From NCBI GenBank assembly GCA_963662175.1, contig OY759215.1, positions 17,721,079 through 17,785,078 of the forward strand: 64,000 nucleotides of DNA, given 5' to 3'. Below the pieces are notes generated by a model that saw only the letters and a program-made list of their open reading frames with translations, was not told the DNA's origin and made no database searches. The position numbers were made by a program, and so were the translations under genes. Every line of letters starts with the position of its first letter. Positions within the stretch are counted from its first letter, which is position 1. This document shows positions 33,382-43,138 of the stretch, one piece after another. The DNA is from Aradus depressus. Taxonomy: Eukaryota; Arthropoda; Insecta; Hemiptera; Aradidae.

Positions 33382-36299
33382 TCATCCTGCATGCAACGAA
33401 AGGAGCCGATCAAATCCGAGAAGAGCCGATCATTAATGGGTTTCCAGCAATAAATCTAGCCTCAACAACAATAAGAAACTGCCTATGATATGGAACCTGC
33501 CTACGACTTTTATGTCTCAATACTGACCAGCTTGTACTCATAAATTTTTCTTATAATCACGATAGTTATAACGCAGTCACATTCATCATAAAAAAAAAAA
33601 AAGTTTCTGAATATGCTACAAAATTGTCATAATTTAGGTTAATTTTCGAAAATGTAAATAAATATTAATCGCATGAAATATAAAATAATATGACTAAATA
33701 AAAAAGAAATATATGAAAGGATGTAAGATATGTATAGGACTTTAAGAAAAAACAGGTGAGTGGAGTAGGCGTTGTATGTAAGGGAAACAATCTGTGACAA
33801 ATAATGAAAAAATAAATATACTAAAATATTAAATAATCCCCGGGTTTTGTCGCTATGAAGATGAATCGGTAAAATAACTGTTGTATGGGGTTATCGTAAG
33901 TGTTTTGGCTCTCAATACCATATATGCGGGGAAGGAGGGCTGAATTGTGGGGTCCATGAGATGTGGGTGAGGATGGAACAATAATACTAATATATGGGTT
34001 CTCAAATACCGATGGGAACTGTGATGTGTATGAGACGAAGGGCTTGGGACTTCAAAAATAAATACAATGGGGTATGGGTGTGAGGGCTGCGTTATAATAT
34101 TAATTGGGGAACGGTTGAGTGTTGTTGTGTAGTTGTAGAAAAATGTTGGGGGCGTAATGTGATAGGAACTATAGAAAATATATATATATATATGCATGTA
34201 GGATATTGGTGACAGCACCTATAGAAAAACCTATCTTTTGTTGTCTGCAGGATGACTGAAAAATAAAAGTTTAGTTTGATAGGAATGGTGTTCGGGTTGG
34301 GGTTACTTTAGAGTTTAAGATTTACTATAGAGGGAAACCGGGAAAGAATTTAGCAGAAGAAGTATATAGAATAGTGTTGGGTTTTTAAAAGTGTGTCTGA
34401 GCGACTTCTTAGTTTAGATTTGGGGAAGTTGCAGTTGATTGATGTGTATAGGGATAGGTGAACAATTCCGAATTTTTGTGAAGTGTTGTGTCGTGACGAT
34501 ATATTGAATCTCTCGGAAGGATTCTATTGTAGGAAATATGTATAGTCTCTGATTTGTAGAAAAGTACATCGCAGCTAATCTCTGATAATGAAATGTTACA
34601 CAAGGCCTACCATTCAAAAAAAAAATATTAGTATCTCTATTATAAATAATTATCCGGCTCAGTGGGTAAAGTTTTCAATGACTTCTTCTTAGGATGGCTA
34701 TATAAGAGCTCTTATTGTAGTCTATGGACACACCTTATATGATTCTTGTACGTTGGGGTTGTATTATAAAATAGTTCCTTAACTGACCTCGTTTGTGATG
34801 AAGAGGTCCAGAGTCTTGCCTTCATCAGTATGAAATTTTAGGAAAAATACTTGAATATGAAATTACCCCCGGCTTTTGCAGTTATGAAGATGGGTTGACA
34901 GATACCAATGTGAGTGAGCCTACACAGCAGGGGTCCTAGGTTAGAGTTCTATTGGTGCTCAGATGTGTGGGAGTGGGTTCTGAATATATCCGGAGTAGTG
35001 TTGTGCAGGGAGCTGTCTGTGTGATTTAAGTTCCTGCTAGATTGTAGGTTATTAGTCGTAAAAATAGTGATGGTAAAGTAATATTGGAAATGCGAATCTA
35101 AATATCGACGAGAACTGTGGATGTTGACCTGGTGGTTTAGGTAAGGAGAAGCATTTAAATTTGTGTAAAATATGGTGTAAATGAAGGCCTCGCGTATACC
35201 GGGGTCCTAGGATCAGAGGATCGGAAGTATGAATATCGAATAGGTTGTAGTGATATGAGTGAAGAGGAGTTGGGTGAATGGTTTTGGGACATGCAAAAGA
35301 AAAGGCTAAAAATAAAACTGATACTGGCTGGACGATGATGAAGAAAATCTCTTGGGTGATGCAAGTGTGTAGGTATGTCTGAGTGAAGGTTTAGAGGGAT
35401 AGTGAGGTGGGATAGAAGTGATTTGAATGAGAAAGAAATGTTGACGGGGCAGTAGTCTACACTTGTAGAGTTCTGACTTGATATGATGCTGGGGAAGTAA
35501 AAGTGGAGAGTAGAATATTGGGATGGATTGGTCGTTGTCAGAATTGTGCGGGGATTTCAGAAGGTTAGGAGAGCAATTACAGTAGAGGATGGTTGGTGGA
35601 AGAAGAAAGAAATTGTTTTGGCCGCTAGGTACACAAAAAGCAGCAAGTAACATAACGTAAGTTAAATATACTGCATGTTAGCCTAAGAATGTATCCATGA
35701 GACCCCTGGAAAGATACATCTAGATCTAAAGATTACTCCGCGTGTATGGGCGGGTATGTATGAGTAAAAGGTTTTAGAAGTAGAGAGCAAAAAATTGGTT
35801 GGGACAAGTTGAGAAAAAAATTAGACAATTGATGTGGGGAAGTAGAAGTGAGTCATAAAAATTAGGAGAAAGACCTGAGGATTAGGTGTGGGTTGCAAAG
35901 TCTCTGCCGGATTGGAAGAAGTACAATTGGTCTGAGGAAGTAGAACTATAATTAAAGATTATGTTTTAGAATAATTGATGTGGGTATGTGCATTGAAGGT
36001 GATTTGAGGTGGGTAAGTATGACTGTTCAGAGGGAGAGGCTAATGGACGTAGAATGTAGGTTTATGTATGAGTAGACCGGGTTACGATGAAAGGTCAGAC
36101 GATCTCGAGTGGTTGTAGGTGTTGAACAGGGGTGAAGCATGATGGCTAAAAGAAGTGGACTATGATGAAATTTAATGAAAATTGCTTGGATGTGTGTCTG
36201 AGTAAAAGGTTATGAGGGAGAATGAGGTGGGATAATTGGGAAGTATAAGTGAGAAAATTGAGATGGATTGGCTACGCCGCTATACTGAAGATAGAGAGT
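33382..36299. other. Non-coding right interior of the 15.9-kb element with diverged repeats
   Basis: No gene recognised. Diverged duplications are visible. CCCCGGGTTTTGTCGCTATGAAG-like sequence near 33838 recurs near 34865 (CCCCGGCTTTTGCAGTTATG). The block with TGTCTGAGTGAAGGTTTAGAG, then GAGGTGGGATAG, then GGGAAGTAAAAGTG, then GGATGGATTGG (35370-35530) recurs near 36190-36280, with weaker echoes near 35755 and 35830. Minus-strand open frames at 33853-34218 and 35155-35653 overlap these repeats and lack motifs. Confidence 0.5.
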
Positions 36300-37499
36300 A
36301 GTGATTCGGAGGGAGAGTGGGGGTATTGAGATGGGGAAGCACATTGGATGTGTTAATTAACGTGGGGATGTAAGATTAAATCATGAAATAAAAATTGGTG
36401 AAGTATGCCTGCAACAACAGGTCTCGACATGTTTGAACATGTAAACAACGACTTAATTCCTATAGATACGAAGTTCATTTCCAAACCATAGGGGATATAA
36501 AATACAATAATAAAAAACAAGAATTCACAAATAACACCAAAGGACAGCGTGCTCGGAATTGGAGATAAATATTTTTTCGCATATATTACTCCAATCGGAC
36601 AACATAATCAATATGACGAGCTTTGAATTATATTTTTAAATGCAATACTATTCAAGGCACCGAAGAACGGCATGCTCAAAAGTGTAGGTAGGCGATTTTT
36701 CCATCATAATACTCCAGTTTAAAATAATACTGAATACAATGATGATGATGATGATGCTAGGACATGATATGGTAGGCTACACGAATGCAGGGTTCGACAT
36801 GCTAGATCACGCAAGTGCCTGTTCAAGGTCACGAAATCAGTCTTAAAAAATATAAAAATTGTTACTTGATATCTGAAAATGTATGACTTGAACGTTATAT
36901 ACCTAAATTTTAGGTTCTTTATACAATCATGTCACGATAGACGAGGGGCTAGCAAGCCAGACTCATATACGGAAGGTGGTGAGTTCAAATCCCGTTAGGA
37001 ATGGTTTTTTTTTTTTGTTTTCTTAAGAAGTCACCCTAATTGATTTAATATCAATAATAATTTGATTTCTAGACGCTTGGGAGCGCTAGTGGGCTAATTA
37101 AAAAAAAATTTAGGGGCACAGGCGAGGGGTGGGTTAAAAATTTAAAGTAGGGTTTAGAGGGAGAGCGGAAACATATTGAGGTTTAGAGGGAGAGTAGAAA
37201 CTTATCTAGGTTTAGAGGGAGAGCGGAAACTTATCTAGGTTTAGATGGAGAGGGGAAACTTATTGAAGTTTAGAGGGAGAGTGGAAACTTATTGAGGTTT
37301 AGAGGGAGAGCGGAAACTTATCGAGTTTAGAGGGAGAGCGGAAACATTCAGCTGGGGATGTACGATGGAGGGTGATTCGGAGCTGGGAAGGGTGGGGGGA
37401 GTGGCGGAGGCGGGGGGGGGGGGGTGATGGGTCACGTGACCCCGTGGGGTCAAAGGTCATGAGGAGCAACTGGTCCAGAATCCCCATTTCCCTTCTACT
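36300..37499 (-). repeat. Right terminal inverted repeat
   Basis: 1200 bp, the reverse complement of 21582-22779 with few differences. It contains the seven 29-bp subterminal repeats (about 37150-37350), the tRNA-like segment (36933-36998), a (GAT)n run and a G-run near 37411. It ends TTCTACT before TACTAT (37500-37505). Confidence 0.93.
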
Positions 37500-37505
37500 T
37501 ACTAT

Positions 37506-38664
37506 ATTGATACCAGGACAAAAAATTGGCATGCATCTGAGGAAACAACTGTACCAGATCACCGATACATTAGATTCGACACTTCAAATGTTGAATTTCA
37601 AATATTTGAGTTAGGGAAGGTTATAATCAAACCAAAATCGTTCGAGGACATAAACTCCTTAAACGGGAATATTAGACTGGCGGTGCGACAAGCATTCGAC
37701 GAAAATTGCTCTCTGAAAGCTAAAAAAGTGCAGAGGGAGGTTCCATGGTGGAACTCGAATCTGAGCGATCTAAGGGCAAAAACCCGGAAGCTTTTCAACG
37801 CCGCCAAGCGCACAGGACAGTCGGGAACTTACGAAAGTTCCCTCACTGAATACAATCTAGCCTTGAGGAAGGTAAAGAGAGATGTCAGGGAGTAGAAAAC
37901 ACACCTGCCGGATCCAAACTCCACAAAATACTTTCAAGGGGACCGATGGAAAGTATCGGAACCTTGGAAACTCCTGAAGGAAATCAAACAACTTCGGAAA
38001 GGGATATACTAAAATTACTAGTGCAGACCCATTTCCCGAGGTGTACTACCTTAGGTGACTCAGAGGAGGATCGGGGGAGTTGTGCAAGTAGACCCAGAAA
38101 CAGGGCCCCATAAAGACGATGGCAGCTCGCCCCTCCAGTCATAAAACAGAGTAAAGTAGAATGGGCAATCAAGTCGTTCAAATCATTTAATTCAGCTGGG
38201 ATGGATGAGGTTTAACCAATTATTCTACAGAAAGGTCTGGACCTCCTTGCAAGTCCCCTGTATAGACTTTTCAGGGCAAGTTTCCGCAAGGTTCCTTCCG
38301 GACAAATGGAAACCTGTAAGAGTGTTTTTTATGCCAAAACCAGCACGAGATAACCACGCCCAGGCAAAATCATATAGACCCATTAGTCTCACCTCGTTTC
38401 TCTTAAAAACCACGGAGAAACTGATAGATAGTTACATCAGGGACGCGGTGTTGAAGGAAACACTTACATCGAAACCAGTTTGCCTATCAAAAAGTTAAAT
38501 CCTGTGAATTGGCTTTACATGAGCTGACACAGAAAATAGACAGGACTCTACTAAACAAGGAATTTGCTTTGAGAGCCTTTCTTGACATCGACGGCGCTTT
38601 TAACAATACCTCGATATATATGCAAGGCTATGCTGATGACCTTGTGATTTTCATCAGTGGCAGG
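37506..38664 (+). pseudogene. LOA-clade LINE ORF2, piece 2 of 4 (endonuclease end to RT palm)
   Basis: Resumes exactly after the TIR element with DTRTKNWHASEE and PDHRYIRFDT (the endonuclease SDH position reads PDH). Then VPWWNSNLSDLRAKTRKLFN (37740-37800), the LOA linker. RT motifs: SYRPISLTSFLLKTTEKLID (38370-38430), a QxAYQ-like segment, FALRAFLDIDGAFNN (38560-38600), then directly GYADDLVIFISG (38625-38658). The palm between DGAFNN and YADD is deleted. Several stops are present. It is cut at 38664 by the gypsy element. Confidence 0.85.
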
Positions 38665-38815
38665 TGTTAGGACATTGATGTTTATTAAAACATCTGTTAT
38701 TATTATTATGTTGGATGTGAGTATTATACGTATGTTATAAAAATTAGTCTTAGTTTTAGAAATGTAAAATAAAGTGAAATATGATGTGCAATTTGGTCGT
38801 ACTAATTACTTAACA
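38665..38815 (+). repeat. 5' LTR of the gypsy element
   Basis: 151 bp with TG...CA ends. It contains an ATT-repeat and an AATAAA-like signal (AAAATAAAG near 38767). Confidence 0.9.
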
Positions 38816-38840
38816 ATTGGCGAACGAGGAAAAGTTTAAG

Positions 38841-39000
38841 ATGTGTGCCGGGAAATTGGAAACATTTAACAAAAATACTGACGATATTGAGGAGTATTTA
38901 GAAATCGTAGAAAACATTTTTGTTAGGAACGATGTTCGGAAAGAAAAAGTGGTTCCAATTCTGCTGGGAAGCATTGGGAAAGAACGTATTGGAAGGCGCG
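38841..39000 (+). pseudogene. Gypsy gag N-terminal fragment
   Basis: ATG 38841. Reads KLETFNKNTDDIEEYLEIVE and FVRNDVRKEKVVPILLGSIG, the start of a Ty3/gypsy Gag ('FxxxxDDxEEYLExxExxFxxNxIxxxxxKVxxLLxxIG'). It breaks near 38985 and passes after a frameshift directly into the RT N-terminus. The rest of gag and the protease are therefore deleted. Confidence 0.7.
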
Positions 39001-39016
39001 GCTGTTGCCATATTCT

Positions 39017-41290
39017 TTGAGACCTCGGGTTGAGGCGGAACTGCAGAGATTGGAAGGTATAGGAGTGGTAACGAAGGTGCCTCATAGTGACTGGGCGACA
39101 CCCATAGTGCCTATAGTGAAGCCGAACGGGAGCATCAGAATCTGCGGGGACTACAAAGTGACTGTTAACCCCCTATTGCAGGTTCCTGATTATCCGTTAC
39201 CTGCTATTGAAGATATTTTTGCGAAGTTGGGAGATGGGCAGGTCTTTACGAAACTAGATTTAAAGGACGCCTATCTTCAGCTAGAAATGGATGAAGCAGC
39301 TAGTTATTGTTTAACGATCAATACCCATAAGGGTTTATATAGGTATAATCGCTTGGCTTTCGGGATAGCAGCGGCTCCGGCACTTTGGCAAAGAACGATG
39401 GACGAAATCTTGACTGGTACTAAAGCGCTTTGCTATCTGGACGATATCATAATATCTGGGCGAAATGAAAGGGAACATTTACAAAATTTAAAAGAAGTTT
39501 TTGATGTTTTGGCTGCAAAGGGGATTCGCCTGAATAAAGATAAGTGCGAGTTTTCTTAAGGATCAAGTAGCTTATTGTGGCTTTATTATTGATAAAAAGG
39601 GACTTCATAAAACAGATAAGAAAATCAAAGCAGTGTTGGATGTTCCCCGACCGACAACCAAGTCTGAATTAAAAGCTTTTCTGGGTATGTTCTTACCACG
39701 GATATCCTCGCTATTAGACCCCTTGTTTGAGCGGCTAGAAAAGCATGTTAGGTGGAGCTGGCATAAGAATTGTGATGAGGCTTTTGCAAAGGCCAAAAAA
39801 GCCCTGGCATCCGATGTCGTACTCACACACTACAACCCAAACTTGCCTTTGATAGTGGCTTGTGATGCTTCACCCGTGGGCATTGAGGCAACCTTATCAC
39901 ATATAGTGGACGGTGAAGAGCGTCCTGTGGCTTTTATCTCTCGGCGACTATCACCTTGTGAAAGACGTTACGCGCAGTTTGATAGGGAAGCGCTGGCCCT
40001 CGTGTAGATTGTTAAAAAGTTAGATCGTTATCTGAGGGGTCGTAAGTTCACTATCGTAACCGATAATAAACCGGTAAGGGCTATATTTGACCCTAAAAGA
40101 AGCATTCCTAACTCGGCGACCGATAGAATTCAGCGATGGGGTGTGGCTTTGGGGGCTTATCAATATGACATTACTCACAAAACTGGTTTACATTGTAATG
40201 TGGATGGTCTCTCCCGGTTGCCATTGAAGAGGGAAGAGGACGACAGGAGGGACACAGAAGAGGAGGAGGCCTACGGGATAGTAAAATTCATGGAGGAGGC
40301 GACAGCGGTGAGTCACAAGGAGGTGCGGCGGGGAACTCGAAGAGATAAAGTCCTGTCGAAAGTCGCGGAGTTTACTCAGCGTGGGTGGCCGGCTCATGAC
40401 AGAACTAGCCAACTTGGTGAGTTCCATACAAAGAAAGATGAAGTTTCGTTAGAGGATAGAGTATTACTCTGAGGCCGGAGAGTAATCGTCCCTGGAAGCC
40501 TTCAACCCAGAATACTCGAAGAGTTGCACAGTGGGCATCTGGGGGAAAGGAAGATGAAGGAGCTTGCCCGTTCTTATGTATGGTGGCCTGGAATCACTAA
40601 GGAGATAGAAAGGACGGTGAAAACATGCGACGGGTGCCAGCTGAATCAAAGAGAGCCGGATAAAGTCACAGTTCATCCATGGGAGTGGCCGCAGGGTCCG
40701 TGGCAGCGGCTACATATCGATTATTCTGGGCCGTTTATGGGAACATCATTCTTAGTGGTAATTGATGCCTACTCAAAGTGGCCAGAAGTTTTCAAGATGA
40801 GTTCCACAACCTCCGAATCCACGGAAGTGTACTAAGGTCTCTTTTTGCTAGGTTCGGAATACCTGAACAAGTGGTCACGGACAACGGTCCACAGTTTGCA
40901 GGGGCCGAATTTGAACAATTCATGAGGAGAAATAATATCTTGCACCTCAAATCCGCTCCATATCATCCGGCGACGAACGGACAAGTGGAGCGATTTATGC
41001 AGACTCTCAAACAAAGCCTGCGGGCCATGAAGAACCAGGGAGGAACGTTGCAGAAGAAAATAGATAAATTTTTGCTGAGCTATCGCGTTGACCCTCACAG
41101 TACTACCGGACAGGCTCCTAGCGAGTTGCTGATGGGGCGTCTGGTTCGCACTCGGCTGGATACCATGCGGGAGAGTGTGAGGTCTAAAGTCGGTAAGAAG
41201 CAAGAGGCCGTGGGACTAACTGTGAAGAAAGAAAGGGGATTCGAAGAAGGAGAAGCGGTATTGGTCCGGTCATACAACGACTCGGCCAAG
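39017..41290 (+). pseudogene. Gypsy pol (RT, RNase H, integrase), disrupted
   Basis: RT: RVEAELQRLEGIGVV, WATPIVPIVKPNGSIRICGD, FTKLDLKDAYLQLEM, FGIAAAPALWQ and catalytic YLDD (39434-39445). RNase H: PLIVACDASPVGIEATL, RRYAQFDREALALV, then VDGLSRLP. Integrase: zinc site HSGHLGERKM...CDGCQ, then IDYSGPF, VTDNGPQF and TNGQVERF (the D, D, E residues). Breaks: frameshift near 39558, TAG 40005-40007, TGA 40470-40472, frameshift near 40835, and a stop at 41291. These motif residues are intact, so the damage is mostly point changes. Confidence 0.92.
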
Positions 41291-41621
41291 TGAAAACGAG
41301 GAGTTGTAAAAAGGAAGTTGGGCCAAAGACATTATGAAGTGGAGGTGGGTGGTGCCATTTGAAAGAGGCACACTGACCAACTCCAGTCGGATCGAGGCAG
41401 GGCTGACTCTCTGAGCAGACCTCCTGAGGTGTTGATGAGTCGTGCACTTCAAGGACTGGGTTTCTGGGGCTGCCAGCAGCTCAGGAAGGCGTGGCTTCTG
41501 CAGCCTGCAGAGAGGACCGGGCTGAGGCCCCGCAAGCTACCAGGGGCAGCACCAGAGTCCGGCATACGCCTAGCAGACTGACATACGTCAGGCCTGGGGT
41601 ACAAATAGTCCGGGGAACAGT

Positions 41622-41772
41622 TGTTAGGACATTGATGTTTATTAAAACATCTGTTATTATTATTATGTTGGATTTGTGTATTATACATATGTTATAAAAA
41701 TTAGTCTTAGTTTTAGAAATGTAAAATAAAGTGAAATATGATGTGCAATTTTTTCATACTAATTACTTAACA
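41622..41772 (+). repeat. 3' LTR of the gypsy element
   Basis: 151 bp. It is preceded by GTCCGGGGAACAGT, which may contain the polypurine tract, and followed by GCAGG. Confidence 0.9.
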
Positions 41773-41777
41773 GCAGG

Positions 41778-42329
41778 TTCGCAAATACCGTGGTTGAAAT
41801 TATGAACACGGCATTGGACCATGTCAGTAGATGGTGCACCAGGGAGAACCTTAAAATAAATGCACAAAAGGTAACCTGTGCATACTTCACTCAAAAGCGG
41901 AACATAAGGGACATCAGAAGTCCCTTCCTCCAAGGGCATGCTATACCTCTATCGAGGGAGGCCAAATACTTGGGAAATGAACTAGATACCAAGTTGACCT
42001 GGACTCCAAATGTAGAGAAAATAACTAAGGGCTTTATGGGCCTGTAGGCGCTCCTTGGTACACTGAATGTACACAACGGTAGTGATACCCTAACGTACAA
42101 CTACTTAGTCTGGTGGCAGAAAGCCGATACAGGACAAAGGAGGAAACAACTGGACAGTCCAAAGACTGTCCTGGGAATCACTGGGGCCATGAGCCAACAG
42201 CAGCCATGGAAACCCTTCTAAACCTCACTCCACTCTTCTTGATGGTGAAAGCGGAGGCAAGAAGGGGAGCCTATAGGCTAAAAACTAATAAGCTAATACC
42301 GGACAATATACCGAGGACCGGGCATTCAG
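41778..42329 (+). pseudogene. LOA-clade LINE ORF2, piece 3 of 4 (RT thumb)
   Basis: Resumes after the gypsy target duplication: VVEIMNTALDHVSRWCTREN, LKINAQKVTCAYFTQKR and AKYLGNELDTKLTWTPNVEK. These are the LOA RT thumb motifs (LxxVxxWCxxxxLxxNxxK; KYLGxxLDxKLxW). Later frames read VLGITGAMSQQQPW, the 'ITGAMxTxPTxAL' segment. Cut at 42329 by the I-clade LINE, whose 12-bp target duplication CCGGGCATTCAG lies at 42318-42329 and 48837-48848. Confidence 0.85.
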
Positions 42330-43138
42330 GATAGGATAGGATTTGGAGTTTAAGGACGCAAAACAGCAAAGGTCATCAGCGTCCAATGTATTTGGCGTAT
42401 CAAATTTGATAATTAGAGAAAAAAAAAAAAAAAAAAAAAATTGTCAAATCTGTATCTGTAGTGAAAAAATAAAACAAACAGTATCAATAACAATGAATAT
42501 AAGAATAAACAAACAGAAACAACAGTAAAAAGCATAAGCATATTTACAAAAACATGCATTCAACAGAATATACGTCATACACACATATAGACGTTTTTTT
42601 CTTTTTTTTTCCTTTTTTTTCTTTTCTTTTTCCCCCTTTTCTCCTTTTTCTATTATTTTTTACCCTTCTTCCCATTTTTTCCCTTATTTTTTATTATTTA
42701 TTTTTTCCCCTCATTCTTTTTTTTTCCCCCTCCTCATTATTCTCATGCTTTTCCTCACTTTTCCTTTTTTTTTTTTCTTTTTTTAATTATTTTTCATTAT
42801 AAACATATCCCACGCGTACATACGCATATACCCCTCACATAAATTTATATAATATATAATACAGAAAAAAATATATATATACAAATATAAGCAGCAATAT
42901 ACATTATGGTCACTTTTTTTTTTTTTTTCTTCTTTTTTTCATTTTTTTTTTTTTTTCCCCTTCTTTCTTTCATTCTTTCCTTTTTTTTCTTTTTTTTTTT
43001 CTTTTTTTTTCTCCTTTTTTTCTTCTCTTTTATTTATTTTTTATTATTATTTTTTTTTTATTATTAGGTTTTTTTTTTATTATTATTATTATTATTTTTT
43101 TTTATTATTATTTATTTTTGTTTTTTATATACCTCTTC
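42330..43138 (-). other. 3' UTR of the I-clade LINE: hairpin and low-complexity tracts
   Basis: At the extreme 3' end the minus strand reads GGACGCTGATGACCTTTGCT...GCGTCC (42354-42384, stem GGACGC/GCGTCC), then CCTTAAACTCCAAATCCTAT and CCTATC. A GATGACC hairpin before a short tail is seen in the I/Nimb/Vingi group. Inside are an A20 run (plus strand, about 42420-42440), pyrimidine-rich tracts (42595-42800, 42910-43060) and ATT/TAA repeats (43020-43132). Open frames in the T-rich parts are artefacts. Confidence 0.65.

Larger units (their letters stand above)
21582..37499. mobile_element. 15.9-kb element with 1.2-kb terminal inverted repeats (Maverick/Polinton-like ends)
   Basis: Ends are AGTAGAAGGGAAATGGGG at the left and its reverse complement at the right. 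Terminal inverted repeats are 21582-22779 and 36300-37499, near-identical over about 1.2 kb. The target duplication is 6 bp (TACTAT), inside a LOA LINE. AG...CT ends, a 6-bp duplication, long inverted repeats and 15-20 kb size together are the published Maverick/Polinton signature. The visible contents do not match: a Jockey fragment, a CR1/L2-like LINE, a 4.6-kb palindrome with a satellite, a small helix-turn-helix gene and diverged repeats. No DNA polymerase B, retroviral-type integrase, packaging ATPase, protease or capsid frame was recognised. It may be a non-autonomous or hollowed-out derivative, or a different long-TIR class. Confidence 0.85.
38665..41772 (+). mobile_element. Ty3/gypsy LTR retrotransposon, internally deleted, 3108 bp
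   Basis: Short LTRs of 151 bp (38665-38815 and 41622-41772) start TGTTAGGACATTG and end CTTAACA. They are flanked by GCAGG (38660-38664 and 41773-41777). The primer-binding site candidate TTGGCGAACGAGG follows the 5' LTR directly. About six differences between LTRs suggest a modest age. The gag C-terminus and protease are deleted; pol carries several stops and frameshifts. It lies inside the LOA RT, just after YADD. Confidence 0.93.

Noticed and set aside
21582..37499. Simple foldback of two unrelated nearby repeats
   Set aside because: The exact 6-bp duplication and the restored LOA frame show a single insertion with both TIRs as its ends.
42554..42802. 82-aa F-rich frame
   Set aside because: Pyrimidine tract in the 3' UTR of the I-clade LINE.
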